A DNA stretch of 64,000 nt from Chloroflexota bacterium (GCA_016191425.1 JACPOR010000001.1:1-64000); one strand, 5' to 3'; positions 16,925-25,444 are shown, numbered from the stretch's first letter. The notes: generated by a model not told the origin, from the letters alone. Numbers and translations are program-made.

Positions 16925-18259
16925 CTAGCGCGGCTCGAGGGGCGAGGCACCCGGGGCCAGCCGATCTGGCGGCGGCGTCGCGTGCACCTCGACCTCGCCG
17001 GACCCTGACCAGGCATCGGAAACTGGGCGGAGCAGCCAGGCGCCGATGAGCATCGTGACGAGCAGGCTGAGTACGGCCACCTGGTAGGCGCCGTTACCGA
17101 GCGCATCGAACGTCCAGAGCAGGATGAGGCCGTACAGCAACTGTCCGATGACCTGCGATCCCTTGCCGACCAGTCCATAGAGGCCGAAGAACTCGCCGAG
17201 TCGCGCCGGCGGCGACAGTCGGAGCATGAACACGCGATCGGCAACCTGGACCCCGCCGAGTCCGCTGCCCAGAATCGCGCCGGCGATCAGGAACAGGACG
17301 ATGCCGATGGAGCCACTGATGCCGATGGAAATCCCCCCGAGCACCAGGCCCACGGCCCAGGACCAGAGCACGGCCATCAGCGTCCGCTTCGGGCCCCATC
17401 TATCCACGAGCCGGCCCCAGCCAAAGCTGGCCACCACCGCGACCACGGTGAGCCCGAGCAGCACGAGGTTGGCGACGGTCGGCGTCATCCCCATCGCCCG
17501 GACGGTGACGACGCTCATCACCACGATGACCGTGTTGACGGCATCCGAGTAGAAGAATCGACCGACCAGGAAGCGGCCGAGGCCCGGCACGACGCGGGCG
17601 TGCTCGAGCGTCTGAAAGAGCTGCAGGAACGAACCGGCTATCTCGGCCCGGGTGAGCTTCTCGCCCGTGGCGTCTTCCTTGACGAAGACGAAGATCGGGA
17701 TCGCGAAGAACGCGAACAGCACTGCCGCCAGGCGGAACCGGTCCTCAACGGGGGTATCGAGCAGGAAGATCGCCAGGCCGACGACGATCGTGCCCATGTA
17801 CCCGACGGCGACGCCGATCCCGGACAGCATGCCCCTCGTCGCCGGCCGGCTGACGGTCCGCAGCGTGGCGTCGTAGTAGATGAGCGATGCCTGGTAGGCG
17901 AAGTTGGCGACGATGAAGAGGATCAAGCCGCCGGTCGCACCGACGTCGGCGATGAACGACGTCGCGCCGACACACAGCGCGGTGAAGGCGAGCAGGAACG
18001 GCAGGCGCTGCCCGCCCCGGTCCGAGAGCGCCCCGAGGATCGGCGAGACGATGGCGTTCAGCCCAACGCTGACCACGATCGCGAGACTCAACAGGAAGTT
18101 TCCGTCTCGCTCACCGAACTGGCTGGCGTCAGTCAGCCAGAGCCCGATGGCTCCGGAAACAACCGCGAAGCTGAAGATCGTGTTGGCGAAGTCGTACATC
18201 GCCCAGGCCGCGGGGACGCGAGCCTGACCGGACGGCGTGAGAGCGGCGAGGCGCTGCAT
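16925..18259 (-). CDS. UMF1-family MFS transporter
   Basis: Membrane protein of 444 residues with about 12 hydrophobic segments. The N-terminal AAWAMYDFANTIFSFAVV is the signature of the UMF1 (Atg22-like) branch of the major facilitator superfamily, whose bacterial substrates are mostly unknown. GALSDRGGQRLPFLL is the usual cytoplasmic loop 2-3 motif. GGAGA lies 7 nt before the ATG. The C-terminal tail after the last helix is Pro-rich and presumably cytoplasmic. Confidence 0.88.
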   Translation of the reverse strand: MQRLAALTPSGQARVPAAWAMYDFANTIFSFAVVSGAIGLWLTDASQFGERDGNFLLSLAIVVSVGLNAIVSPILGALSDRGGQRLPFLLAFTALCVGATSFIADVGATGGLILFIVANFAYQASLIYYDATLRTVSRPATRGMLSGIGVAVGYMGTIVVGLAIFLLDTPVEDRFRLAAVLFAFFAIPIFVFVKEDATGEKLTRAEIAGSFLQLFQTLEHARVVPGLGRFLVGRFFYSDAVNTVIVVMSVVTVRAMGMTPTVANLVLLGLTVVAVVASFGWGRLVDRWGPKRTLMAVLWSWAVGLVLGGISIGISGSIGIVLFLIAGAILGSGLGGVQVADRVFMLRLSPPARLGEFFGLYGLVGKGSQVIGQLLYGLILLWTFDALGNGAYQVAVLSLLVTMLIGAWLLRPVSDAWSGSGEVEVHATPPPDRLAPGASPLEPR

Positions 18260-18486
18260 CGAGTATCTCCAGATCGTTGGGCCAATCGGGAGGCGGCGGC
18301 TGCCGCAGGCCTGACGGGATCATAGTCCCGGGCTTTCCCGCCGGAACATCGATCCGGTCGGCCGGAGGCGCAGGTCGCGCCTCGGAGTCGGGCGAATCCA
18401 GTCGCCGAATCGGGTCGCGAGGGCCGCCCTGCGGCCGCGAATCGGGCCGCGAGGGCGGCCGCGAATCGGGCCGCGGAGTCGAGCGG

Positions 18487-18492
18487 TACGAT
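18487..18492 (+). promoter_or_regulatory. -10 box for the ligase-like gene (leaderless)
   Basis: TACGAT, 6 nt, then the ATG at 18499. Confidence 0.5.
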
Positions 18493-18498
18493 GCGTCC

Positions 18499-19194
18499 AT
18501 GCAGACTGCACCGGCCGCCGCACGCCCCGAGAACCTGAAGCCGATGCCGTACGGCAAGGTCAACGTCCGCAGCATCAGGGACGGGATCTGGGAGCCGCTC
18601 TGGGGCGGACGCCGCGTGCTGATCGAGGTTCTCGGACACGAGGTCAGGATCCGGGACGAGGGCGGCGAACAAATCAAGGGTTACGAGGCGCTCCGAGTCG
18701 CGATGGCCGATGCCGCACTTGCGGAGGACTTGGTCCTCGACGGCTATCTCCTGCCGGCCCCCCTGCGTGAGACGACCGGCGCGGAAGCGGGGATCGGCCT
18801 GGATTCGGTGCCAAGCGCCGGGCAGATGAGCCGCCAGATGCTCATCGGCGCCGGCAGCTATGCCCGCCGGGAGGCGATCGAGGAGTCGAAGTCGCGAGAC
18901 GCAGCGCCGTCGCCGTCGTCCCCCGCCGCATTCGTGGCGGTCGACCTGCTCTGGCTGGATGGTGATTCGCTCATCGATGTCCCCCTGGGCGAACGAAAGC
19001 GGCTCCTCGACGGGGTGTTCCAGGAGGGCGATCTCGTACGGCGCACCGTGACGGTCCGGCCACCTGTCGAGGCGTGGTACAGCCAGTGGCGAGCGCTCGG
19101 CTTCCGCGAGGTCGCCGTCAAGGGGGTCAACAGTCGATACACCCCCGGCAAGCCGAGCGGCGAGTGGGCAACGATGATGATTCCCCGCCGCTGA
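18499..19194 (+). CDS. DNA-ligase-like protein lacking the catalytic lysine
   Basis: A 231-residue protein resembling the adenylation domain of LigD-type ATP-dependent ligases. DGIWEPLWGGRR aligns with the nucleotidyl motif EPKWDGFR, but the lysine is Leu34 and the Asp is Gly36. Later motifs survive: AFVAVDLLWLDGDSL (motif IIIa region), then EVAVKGVNSRYTPGKPSGEW (motifs IV-V). The active ligase at 53409-54509 carries Lys34 at the same position. With the lysine lost, AMP transfer should not occur, so this is a pseudoenzyme, perhaps DNA- or protein-binding. There is no C-terminal OB-fold. Start set by the -10 box. Confidence 0.75.
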   Translation: MQTAPAAARPENLKPMPYGKVNVRSIRDGIWEPLWGGRRVLIEVLGHEVRIRDEGGEQIKGYEALRVAMADAALAEDLVLDGYLLPAPLRETTGAEAGIGLDSVPSAGQMSRQMLIGAGSYARREAIEESKSRDAAPSPSSPAAFVAVDLLWLDGDSLIDVPLGERKRLLDGVFQEGDLVRRTVTVRPPVEAWYSQWRALGFREVAVKGVNSRYTPGKPSGEWATMMIPRR

Positions 19195-19240
19195 CCGCGG
19201 TCAGGAAGCCCGGCGATGACCCCGGATGGTAGGGTGGCAC

Positions 19241-20617
19241 ATGCCCCAATCGATGCTGACACCGGCGATTCGCGAGCAGATCGCGCTCCTCGACCGAGCG
19301 GACATCATGGTCGGGATCCCGAGCTTCAAGAACGCGGCGACCATCGGCTACGTCGTGCATGCCGCACAGGCCGGACTCGTCCAGTACTTCCCGGACCTCC
19401 GCCCCGTGGTCGTCAATTCGGACGCCGGGTCGCCGGACGGGACCCAGCGCGTGGTCATCGAGACCGAGCCGCCCGACTACGTGGAGGAGATCCTCCTCGT
19501 GCGGCCGCGGAACAAGCTCTCGCGTGTCTCCTTGACGTACCCGGAGATCGACGGCGTCGGTGGCAAAGGCGCGGCACTGAAGACCATCTTCGAGATCGCC
19601 GACGCCCTTGAGGTCCAGGCCCTGGTGGTGGTGGATTCCGATCTCCGATCGATCCTGCCCGAGTGGGTGGAGCTGCTCGCCGGGCCAATCCTCAAGGGTG
19701 GCTACGACTTCGTGGCACCGTTGTATTCCCGCTACAAGTACGACGGAACCATCACCAACACGGTCACGTATCCCCTGACCCGCGCCCTCTACGGGCTCCG
19801 CATTCGACAGCCCATCGGCGGTGACTTCGGGGTCAGCGGTGACCTCGTGAAGCACTATCTCCGGGCGGACGACTGGACCGACGACATCAGCAAGTTCGGG
19901 ATCGACATCTGGATGACGACGACAGCCCTGACCGGCGGATTCGCGATCTGCCAGGCCCGCCTCGGCTCCAAGGTGCACGACCCCAAGGACCCGGGCTCCG
20001 ACCTCGGGCCAATGTTCCGACAGGTCGTCGGGACCGTCCTTCGCCTGGCGGTCCTGCATGCAGATCGTTGGCTGGACATCCGGAACAGCCACGACGTGCC
20101 GGCCTACGGCTTCGAACGGATCGCCGATCCGCCCCCGCTCGATGTCAACACGGTGCGGCTTGTTTCGGAGTTCCACAACGGCTCCCTGATGCTGGCCGAC
20201 GCGTGGCGGGGCATGTTCGCACCGGCCAACGTGGACGCGATCCTCGAATTGGTGATCGAGGCCGGAAGCGTGGGTGACGCGGCGCGCTCGAAGCTGGAGA
20301 TGGAAGGTCCCGGGGCCGCCACGCCGACCACGGCCCAGATGGCCGCGGCGCTGGCCGGCTTCCACTTCCCGGACGACCTCTGGGCGCGCATCGTCTACGA
20401 CATGGTCATCGCGGCACGGCGCGACCCCGAGGGCATCGACAGGCTGGTTGCGTCATTCGTGCCGGTCTACTTCGGGCGTGTTGCCAGCTTCATCATCGAG
20501 AACCGCGACCTGACCACGGAGCAGGCGGAGGAACGGGTGATGCGCCAGGCCCGCGAATTCGAGCTCCTCAAGCCCTACCTCGTGGACCTCTGGCGGGGGG
20601 GCATCCGCCGTGGGTGA
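19241..20617 (+). CDS. GT-A fold glycosyltransferase, probably glucosyl/mannosyl-glycerate type
   Basis: A 458-residue nucleotide-sugar-dependent glycosyltransferase. ADIMVGIPSFKNAATIGYVV is the first strand; VVVDSDLRSI carries the metal-binding Asp-x-Asp; PIGGDFGVSG resembles the QPLAGEYAG segment of GpgS. The C-terminal 200 residues are helical. Genes downstream make glucosyl-3-phosphoglycerate and phosphorylate glycerate, so a role in glucosylglycerate or mannosylglucosylglycerate synthesis is likely, but the acceptor is not proven. The ATG at 19241 has AGGGTGG nearby, which also reads as TAGGGT 5 nt upstream, so it may be leaderless; an ATG at 19226 would add five residues. Confidence 0.7.
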   Translation: MPQSMLTPAIREQIALLDRADIMVGIPSFKNAATIGYVVHAAQAGLVQYFPDLRPVVVNSDAGSPDGTQRVVIETEPPDYVEEILLVRPRNKLSRVSLTYPEIDGVGGKGAALKTIFEIADALEVQALVVVDSDLRSILPEWVELLAGPILKGGYDFVAPLYSRYKYDGTITNTVTYPLTRALYGLRIRQPIGGDFGVSGDLVKHYLRADDWTDDISKFGIDIWMTTTALTGGFAICQARLGSKVHDPKDPGSDLGPMFRQVVGTVLRLAVLHADRWLDIRNSHDVPAYGFERIADPPPLDVNTVRLVSEFHNGSLMLADAWRGMFAPANVDAILELVIEAGSVGDAARSKLEMEGPGAATPTTAQMAAALAGFHFPDDLWARIVYDMVIAARRDPEGIDRLVASFVPVYFGRVASFIIENRDLTTEQAEERVMRQAREFELLKPYLVDLWRGGIRRG

Positions 20618-20630
20618 CCGGGCCGTGATC

Positions 20631-20782
20631 GCCGGACGATCGCCGAGTAAGCGCCGGACGATCGCCGAATGAGCGCCGAGTGGGCGGGCGGTGAGTGCCG
20701 GATGAGGGCCGAATGGGCGCCGAAGGAGCGCTGCGTGAGCGCCGGACGATCGCCGAATGAGCGCCGGACGATCGCCGAATGA
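20631..20782 (+). repeat. 22-bp tandem repeat running into the gpgS-fusion start codon
   Basis: Near-perfect 22-mers (core GCCGGACGATCGCCGAATGA) at 20651-20672, 20739-20760 and 20761-20782, with degenerate copies between. The last copy supplies the ATG at 20779, so repeat copy number sets the leader of the fusion gene, and each perfect copy carries its own in-repeat ATGA. Confidence 0.85.
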
Positions 20783-22707
20783 GCACGCTGCCGCTGCCGG
20801 CCCGCGTCCTCATCCCCGTCGCGAATCCGGCAACGGCCGAGGAACTCATCAGCCTGGGGGCCAACCTCCTGGAGCCGCGTTCGGGCGAGTTGACGGCGCT
20901 CGGAATCGTGGAGGTCCCGGAGGGCATGGCCCTGTCCGAGGGGGCGACGCGGGCGCGTCATGCACGTCGCCTCCTGCAGCGAGTCCTCGACTTCGCGCCC
21001 GACGGCACGTCCATCCATCCCATCGTCCGGATCGGGCGGCACGCGGCCGAGGGCATCGTGGAGGCCGCCGCCGAGCTCGACGCGGACCTCGTCGTCTTCG
21101 GCTGGGGCGGCAAGTCGGCGAACGCCCGCGAGGGTTCGAGCGGGCCCTTCTCGTCGACCATCGATGAGGTCATCCGCGATGCACCATGCGACATCGCGGT
21201 CGTCAAACAACGTGGCGCCGGCGAGATCAGGCGGATCATGGTCCCGGTCCGGGGCGGGCCCCATGCCGAGCTGGCGATGCGCTTCGCGAACGCCATCGCG
21301 GAGCGGCGAGGAGCCGAGCTCGTGGCTCTCCACATCGTGCCGCCGGGGATCACGATCGCCGTCCGGGCCCAGGCGGAACGGGCCCTCCAGGCGTTCGTCA
21401 AGCAGCACGCGACGGTACCGACCGAGGCCGTCGTTCGCGAGGCCGCGAACGTGCGCAATGCGATCATCAAGGAGGCGGATCGCGCCGATCTCGTGGTCAT
21501 GGGCGCGGCCGCGGCACCAACATCCGGCGACGCCTCGCCCCACCTGTTCGGCGCCATGCCCGAGGCCATCGCGACACGATCGAAGTCGACCGTCGTGGTC
21601 GTCAAGACGCGCGAGGCGATCGGTCGCCAGACCTTCGAGCAACTCGCCGCGCGTGCCGAGACCCTTGCCGCGGCAGACCGCGCCGCCGAGGAGGCTCGTG
21701 CCGTACCGACCCGCGTGGATCGCTGGTTCGGCGAGTCGAACTTCCACCACACCGAGTTCGCCGACCTGCGGCGCCTGACCCAGCTCAAGGAGAAGCAGGG
21801 ACTCACGGTCAGCCTGGTCCTGCCGACCCTCAACGAGGAAGAGACCATCGGCCCGATCGTGCGGAGAGCGATCCGCGACATGGTCGGCCGCATCCCGTTG
21901 CTGGACGAGATTCTCGTCATCGATTCCGCGTCCACGGACCGGACCCGCGAGATCGCGGAAGCCGAGGGCGCCCGGGTCGTCCAGCATCCCGACGTCCTGT
22001 CCCGCTATGGATCCTTCCGGGGCAAGGGCGAGGCCCTCTGGAAGTCGCTCTTCGAGACCTCCGGGGACATCGTGGTCTGGGCCGACACCGACGTCCGAAA
22101 CTGGCACCCGCGCATGGTCTACGGAACGCTCGGTCCGCTCCTCCACGAGCCGCGCCTCCAATACGTCAAGGGCTACTACCAGCGTCCGATCGTCCAGGAC
22201 GGGATCCTGCGGGAAGGTGGCGGAGGACGGGTGACCGAACTGGTGGCAAGGCCACTGATCAACCTCTTCTACCCGGAGTTGTCCGGGTTCATTCAGCCCC
22301 TTGCCGGGGAGTACGCGGGCCGTCGCTCGATCCTCGAGCAGCTCCCGTTCTTCACCGGCTACGCCGTCGAGATTGGGCACCTCATCGACATTTCGGAACG
22401 GGTGGGCCTGGAAGGCCTGGGGCAGGTCGACCTGGATAGACGGGTCCATCGGAATCAGGAGCTCGAGGGCCTGTCGCGGATGAGCTTCGTGATCCTCCAG
22501 GCGGTCATGAAGCGGCTCGAGGAGCGTCGCAAGACGCGCCTGTTCGCGGAGTTGGGCTCCACGATGAAGCTGCCGCGCTCGGGCCGCGGCCGTCTCTCGC
22601 TCGAGGTCATCGAGCTGGCGGACATGGAGCGACCGCCCATCATCCGGATCCCGGAGTACGTCGAGCGACGCAGCGAGGCTTCGGGCGACGTCACACGCGG
22701 CCCGTGA
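20779..22707 (+). CDS. gpgS: USP-USP-glucosyl-3-phosphoglycerate synthase fusion
   Basis: A 642-residue protein. Residues about 8-145 and 150-285 are two universal-stress-protein folds (RVLIPVANPATAEEL... and RRIMVPVRGGPHAELAM... ending with TVVVVKTRE). From about 315 it matches GpgS: SLVLPTLNEEETIG, the metal-binding ADTDVRN, VKGYYQRP, GGGGRVTELVARPL, IQPLAGEYAGRRS and VEIGHLIDI. The GpgS reaction joins glucose from an NDP-glucose to 3-phosphoglycerate, the first step of glucosylglycerate synthesis. USP domains often bind ATP or sense stress; their fusion suggests direct control of solute synthesis, which is inference. The matching phosphatase GpgP is not in the window. Confidence 0.9.
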   Translation: MSTLPLPARVLIPVANPATAEELISLGANLLEPRSGELTALGIVEVPEGMALSEGATRARHARRLLQRVLDFAPDGTSIHPIVRIGRHAAEGIVEAAAELDADLVVFGWGGKSANAREGSSGPFSSTIDEVIRDAPCDIAVVKQRGAGEIRRIMVPVRGGPHAELAMRFANAIAERRGAELVALHIVPPGITIAVRAQAERALQAFVKQHATVPTEAVVREAANVRNAIIKEADRADLVVMGAAAAPTSGDASPHLFGAMPEAIATRSKSTVVVVKTREAIGRQTFEQLAARAETLAAADRAAEEARAVPTRVDRWFGESNFHHTEFADLRRLTQLKEKQGLTVSLVLPTLNEEETIGPIVRRAIRDMVGRIPLLDEILVIDSASTDRTREIAEAEGARVVQHPDVLSRYGSFRGKGEALWKSLFETSGDIVVWADTDVRNWHPRMVYGTLGPLLHEPRLQYVKGYYQRPIVQDGILREGGGGRVTELVARPLINLFYPELSGFIQPLAGEYAGRRSILEQLPFFTGYAVEIGHLIDISERVGLEGLGQVDLDRRVHRNQELEGLSRMSFVILQAVMKRLEERRKTRLFAELGSTMKLPRSGRGRLSLEVIELADMERPPIIRIPEYVERRSEASGDVTRGP

Positions 22708-22720
22708 GAGTACTGATCGC

Positions 22721-23884
22721 GTGAGGGTCCTCATCGCGCCCGATTCGTTCAAGGGTTCGCTCTCGTCGGTCGAGGTGGCCGAGGCACTCGCCGAGGGCTG
22801 GCGCCGCGAGCGTCCCGACGACGAGACCATGCTGGCGCCTCTCGCCGATGGCGGCGAAGGCACGCTCGAGGCCATCGCGGCGACCGGCAGCTGGAAATGG
22901 GAAGCGGTCGAAGCGAGCGACCCCATCGGCCGGCCGGTCACGGCCCGTTGGCTGCGGTCCGCCGACGGGACCCCCGCCTTCGATTTTCCTCGTGCCGTCG
23001 TGGAGCTGGCCAGCGCGTCAGGGCTTTCCCGCCTGGCCCTCGACGAACGCGATCCCTTCGGCGCCTCGACGCGCGGAACGGGGGAGGTCATCCGGGCCGT
23101 CCTCGACGCCGGCGTTCGCCGCATCGTGCTCGGCATCGGCGGCAGCGCCACGACGGACGGCGGGCGAGGGATCCTCGAAGCCCTCGGAGCGCGCGTCCGG
23201 GAGTTGCCCGGCGGCGCATTCGAGATCGACCTCTCCGGACTGGATCCGCGCCTCGCGGACACGGAGCTGCGAATCGCCTGCGACGTCACGAACCCACTCC
23301 TTGGCGAACGCGGCGCCGCGGCGACGTATGGCCCGCAGAAGGGCGCGGATCCTGGAGATGTCGAGGCGCTTGACGCTCGCCTCACGAGCTGGGCGGATGC
23401 CCTCGAAGGCGCCACAGCGCGCCGCGAACGTGGCTCAGCCGGTGCCGGTGCCGCGGGCGGCACGGCCTTCGGGTTGCTCTCGATCGGCTCCTGGTTCCGA
23501 CGCGTCGAATTGGTGCCGGGCGTGGATCTGGTCGTCGAGGAGATCGGGCTCGAGGAGATGCTCGCCGAAGCCGACCTCGTGATCACCGGCGAGGGCCGCA
23601 TCGATTCCCAGACGGCATTCGGCAAGACCGCCCTTGGGGTTGCGCGGCTGGCCCAGGCTGCCCGCGTGCGCTGTGTGGCGGTGGGTGGGGGCGTGGAGCC
23701 CGAGGGCGTTGAGGCGCTCGGCCGCTTCGGCGTCACCGTGGTGCCGGTCTGGGAGCAGCCCGTTCTGCTGGCCCAGGCGATGGCCGCCGGCAGCGCGCCT
23801 TTGGTCGAGTGCGGCGCGAGGATGGCGCGGGGATGGCGCGGCGATGGCGCGTTTCACCGCTCGCCTGATGTCGTTTGTTCTTGA
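22721..23884 (+). CDS. Glycerate 2-kinase (GlxK/GarK type)
   Basis: Type 1 glycerate kinase of 387 residues producing 2-phosphoglycerate from glycerate and ATP. The N-terminus VRVLIAPDSFKGSLSSVEVA is the family signature; PLADGGEGTLEA, GIGGSATTDGG and VITGEGRIDSQTAFGK are conserved substrate and nucleotide sites. GTG start, 13 nt after gpgS. The 17 nt before it (22704-22720) nearly repeat its first 17 nt, GTGAGGGTCCTCATCGC, a small duplication of the start region. The last 15 or so residues look unrelated to the family. The kinase may recycle glycerate from glucosylglycerate breakdown. Confidence 0.92.
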   Translation: MRVLIAPDSFKGSLSSVEVAEALAEGWRRERPDDETMLAPLADGGEGTLEAIAATGSWKWEAVEASDPIGRPVTARWLRSADGTPAFDFPRAVVELASASGLSRLALDERDPFGASTRGTGEVIRAVLDAGVRRIVLGIGGSATTDGGRGILEALGARVRELPGGAFEIDLSGLDPRLADTELRIACDVTNPLLGERGAAATYGPQKGADPGDVEALDARLTSWADALEGATARRERGSAGAGAAGGTAFGLLSIGSWFRRVELVPGVDLVVEEIGLEEMLAEADLVITGEGRIDSQTAFGKTALGVARLAQAARVRCVAVGGGVEPEGVEALGRFGVTVVPVWEQPVLLAQAMAAGSAPLVECGARMARGWRGDGAFHRSPDVVCS

Positions 23885-23909
23885 CTAAGGCCCTGGACTA
23901 AGGCACCAT
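23881..23909 (+). promoter_or_regulatory. Candidate promoter of the Phd/PIN toxin-antitoxin pair
   Basis: TTGACT (23881-23886), a 17-bp spacer and CACCAT (23904-23909), 7 nt before the ATG at 23917. The -35 is good; the -10 lacks the initial T. Confidence 0.4.
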
Positions 23910-23916
23910 TCGCCTC

Positions 23917-24174
23917 ATGGCACAAACCGTTAACGTCCACGAGGCCAAGACACACCTGTCTCGATTGCTCGCGCGGGTCGAATTGGGGGAGGAAATCATC
24001 ATCGCCCGTGCCGGGCGGCCAATCGCGCGCCTCGAGCGCCTTGAGGTCGTTCGCCGGCAGCGCAAGCCGGGTAATGATCGGATCCTGATCCACCCGGATT
24101 TCGATGACCCTATCCCCGAGTGGGATCCGGACTACATGCATCCCGACGATCCGATGCGCGACCTCCTCAGGTGA
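23917..24174 (+). CDS. Phd/YefM-family antitoxin
   Basis: An 85-residue antitoxin. MAQTVNVHEAKTHLSRLLARVELGEEIIIARAGRPIARL is the complete Phd/YefM DNA-binding fold (quoted in part: VHEAKTHLSRLL); the acidic C-terminus DFDDPIPEWDPDYMHPDD should wrap the toxin. It overlaps the PIN toxin by four bases (GTGA). It should neutralise the toxin and repress its own promoter, as is known for the family. Confidence 0.92.
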   Translation: MAQTVNVHEAKTHLSRLLARVELGEEIIIARAGRPIARLERLEVVRRQRKPGNDRILIHPDFDDPIPEWDPDYMHPDDPMRDLLR

Positions 24175-24560
24175 GGGTGTTGCTGGATACACACACGTTC
24201 CTCTGGTGGAACTCGAGCCAAGGCTCGAGACTTTCCGTCCCGGCTCGCGAGATCCTCGCGGACATCGAAACTGACGGATTGGTCAGCGTCGTCTCGGCGT
24301 ACGAGATTGCCATCAAGGCCGCTCGCGGGGCACTTGAACTCCCCGCGGAACCTTCTCGATATGTGCCCGACCGTCTTGCGCGCCACGGTTTTGTGGCACT
24401 CTCGATCGAGATGCGTCACGTGCTGCGTGCCGGCGCACTTCCTCCGATCCATCGAGACCCATTCGACCGACTGCTCGTCGCCCAGGCCCAACTGGAGGGA
24501 ATCCCGATCATCACGGCGGACACGGCGATCGGCCAGTACGACGTCGAGGTCATCTGGTGA
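24171..24560 (+). CDS. vapC: PIN-domain toxin (VapC-like)
   Basis: A 129-residue PIN ribonuclease. VRVLLDTHTFLWW holds the first acidic residue, SAYEIAIK the Glu, and RDPFDRLLVAQAQ plus ITADTAIGQYDV the remaining aspartates of the metal site. The GTG at 24171 overlapping the antitoxin stop is chosen over an out-of-register upstream ATG that would add an unconserved 17 residues. VapC enzymes typically cleave tRNA or rRNA; the target here is unknown. Confidence 0.92.
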   Translation: MRVLLDTHTFLWWNSSQGSRLSVPAREILADIETDGLVSVVSAYEIAIKAARGALELPAEPSRYVPDRLARHGFVALSIEMRHVLRAGALPPIHRDPFDRLLVAQAQLEGIPIITADTAIGQYDVEVIW

Positions 24561-25444
24561 CGATGGCGGAGCAAGGCGCCAAACTCGTCACGAAGCCATC
24601 GGCCAGCAAGCGCCCCGCCATCCGCCCGGGGAAGACATCAGCCGCAAGGCGAACGAAGCGACGCCCGCCGGACCCGGCAAAGGCGTGGGCACGGAAGCTC
24701 GACCGCACCCGCCCGAACCTGGTCAAAGACGTCCTCGACGGTCTCGCCACCATCCACGGCCATCCCACCTGGGAGCGGCGCCTCGACCCGACGAGCGAGC
24801 TGATCCTCACGATCCTGACCCAGAACAGCGCCGACACGAACGCCGAACGCGCCTTCGAGTCCCTCCGGGACGCCTACCCGTCCGGCCTCGTGGCCGAGCG
24901 CCACACTCCGGGGCCCGGCTGGGGTGGCATGGGCCTGTCCGATGGGGCACCGCCCGACTGGGCCGCTGTCGAATTCGCCCCGGTGCAGGAACTGGTCGAG
25001 GTGATCCGGCATGGCGGCCTCGCCAATCAGAAGGCTCCTCGCCTCCAGTCCACCCTCCGCACCATTCGCGAGGCACGCGGCGACTACTCGCTCGAATTCC
25101 TGGCCGGGATGGCGCCCCTGGATGCGCGGGCATGGCTGACCGCGCTCGACGGGATCGGCAAGAAGACCGCCTCGGTCCTCCTGATGTTCTCGTTCGGGAT
25201 GCCGCTGATGGCCGTCGATCGGCACGTCGAGCGCGTGTCGCATCGAGTCGGGCTGATCCCGGCCAAGGCCAGCGCAGACGACGCGCACGACCTCTATCTC
25301 GCGCTCCTCAAGCCCGAGGAGACGTACGAGGCACACGTGAATCTCATCCGCCACGGCCGTGTCATCTGCCACGCGCGGAACCCGGAACACGAGATCTGCC
25401 CGCTCCGCGATCGCTGTCGGTTCGTGGATCCCAAGGCACCCTGA
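24557..25444 (+). CDS. Endonuclease III-like DNA glycosylase/AP lyase
   Basis: HhH-GPD protein of 295 residues, with a basic tail of about 45 residues before the domain. LDGIGKKTASVLL is the helix-hairpin-helix with catalytic Lys203; AVDRHVERVS carries Asp221; their 18-residue spacing equals E. coli Lys120/Asp138. The iron-sulfur loop reads Cys271-x6-His278-x2-Cys281-x5-Cys287, so the second of the four usual cysteines is His. A roughly 20-residue insertion rich in Gly/Pro (GPGWGGMGLSDGAPP) sits in the middle of the first half. It would excise oxidised pyrimidines. GTG start overlapping the toxin stop; an ATG at 24563 is an alternative. Confidence 0.88.
   Translation: MTMAEQGAKLVTKPSASKRPAIRPGKTSAARRTKRRPPDPAKAWARKLDRTRPNLVKDVLDGLATIHGHPTWERRLDPTSELILTILTQNSADTNAERAFESLRDAYPSGLVAERHTPGPGWGGMGLSDGAPPDWAAVEFAPVQELVEVIRHGGLANQKAPRLQSTLRTIREARGDYSLEFLAGMAPLDARAWLTALDGIGKKTASVLLMFSFGMPLMAVDRHVERVSHRVGLIPAKASADDAHDLYLALLKPEETYEAHVNLIRHGRVICHARNPEHEICPLRDRCRFVDPKAP

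Noticed and set aside
20575..23736. A 1053-codon open frame on the minus strand opposite the solute operon
   Set aside because: Its translation is Arg/Ser/Pro-rich, has no domain, and lies exactly opposite three well-supported genes; long antisense frames are expected at this base composition.
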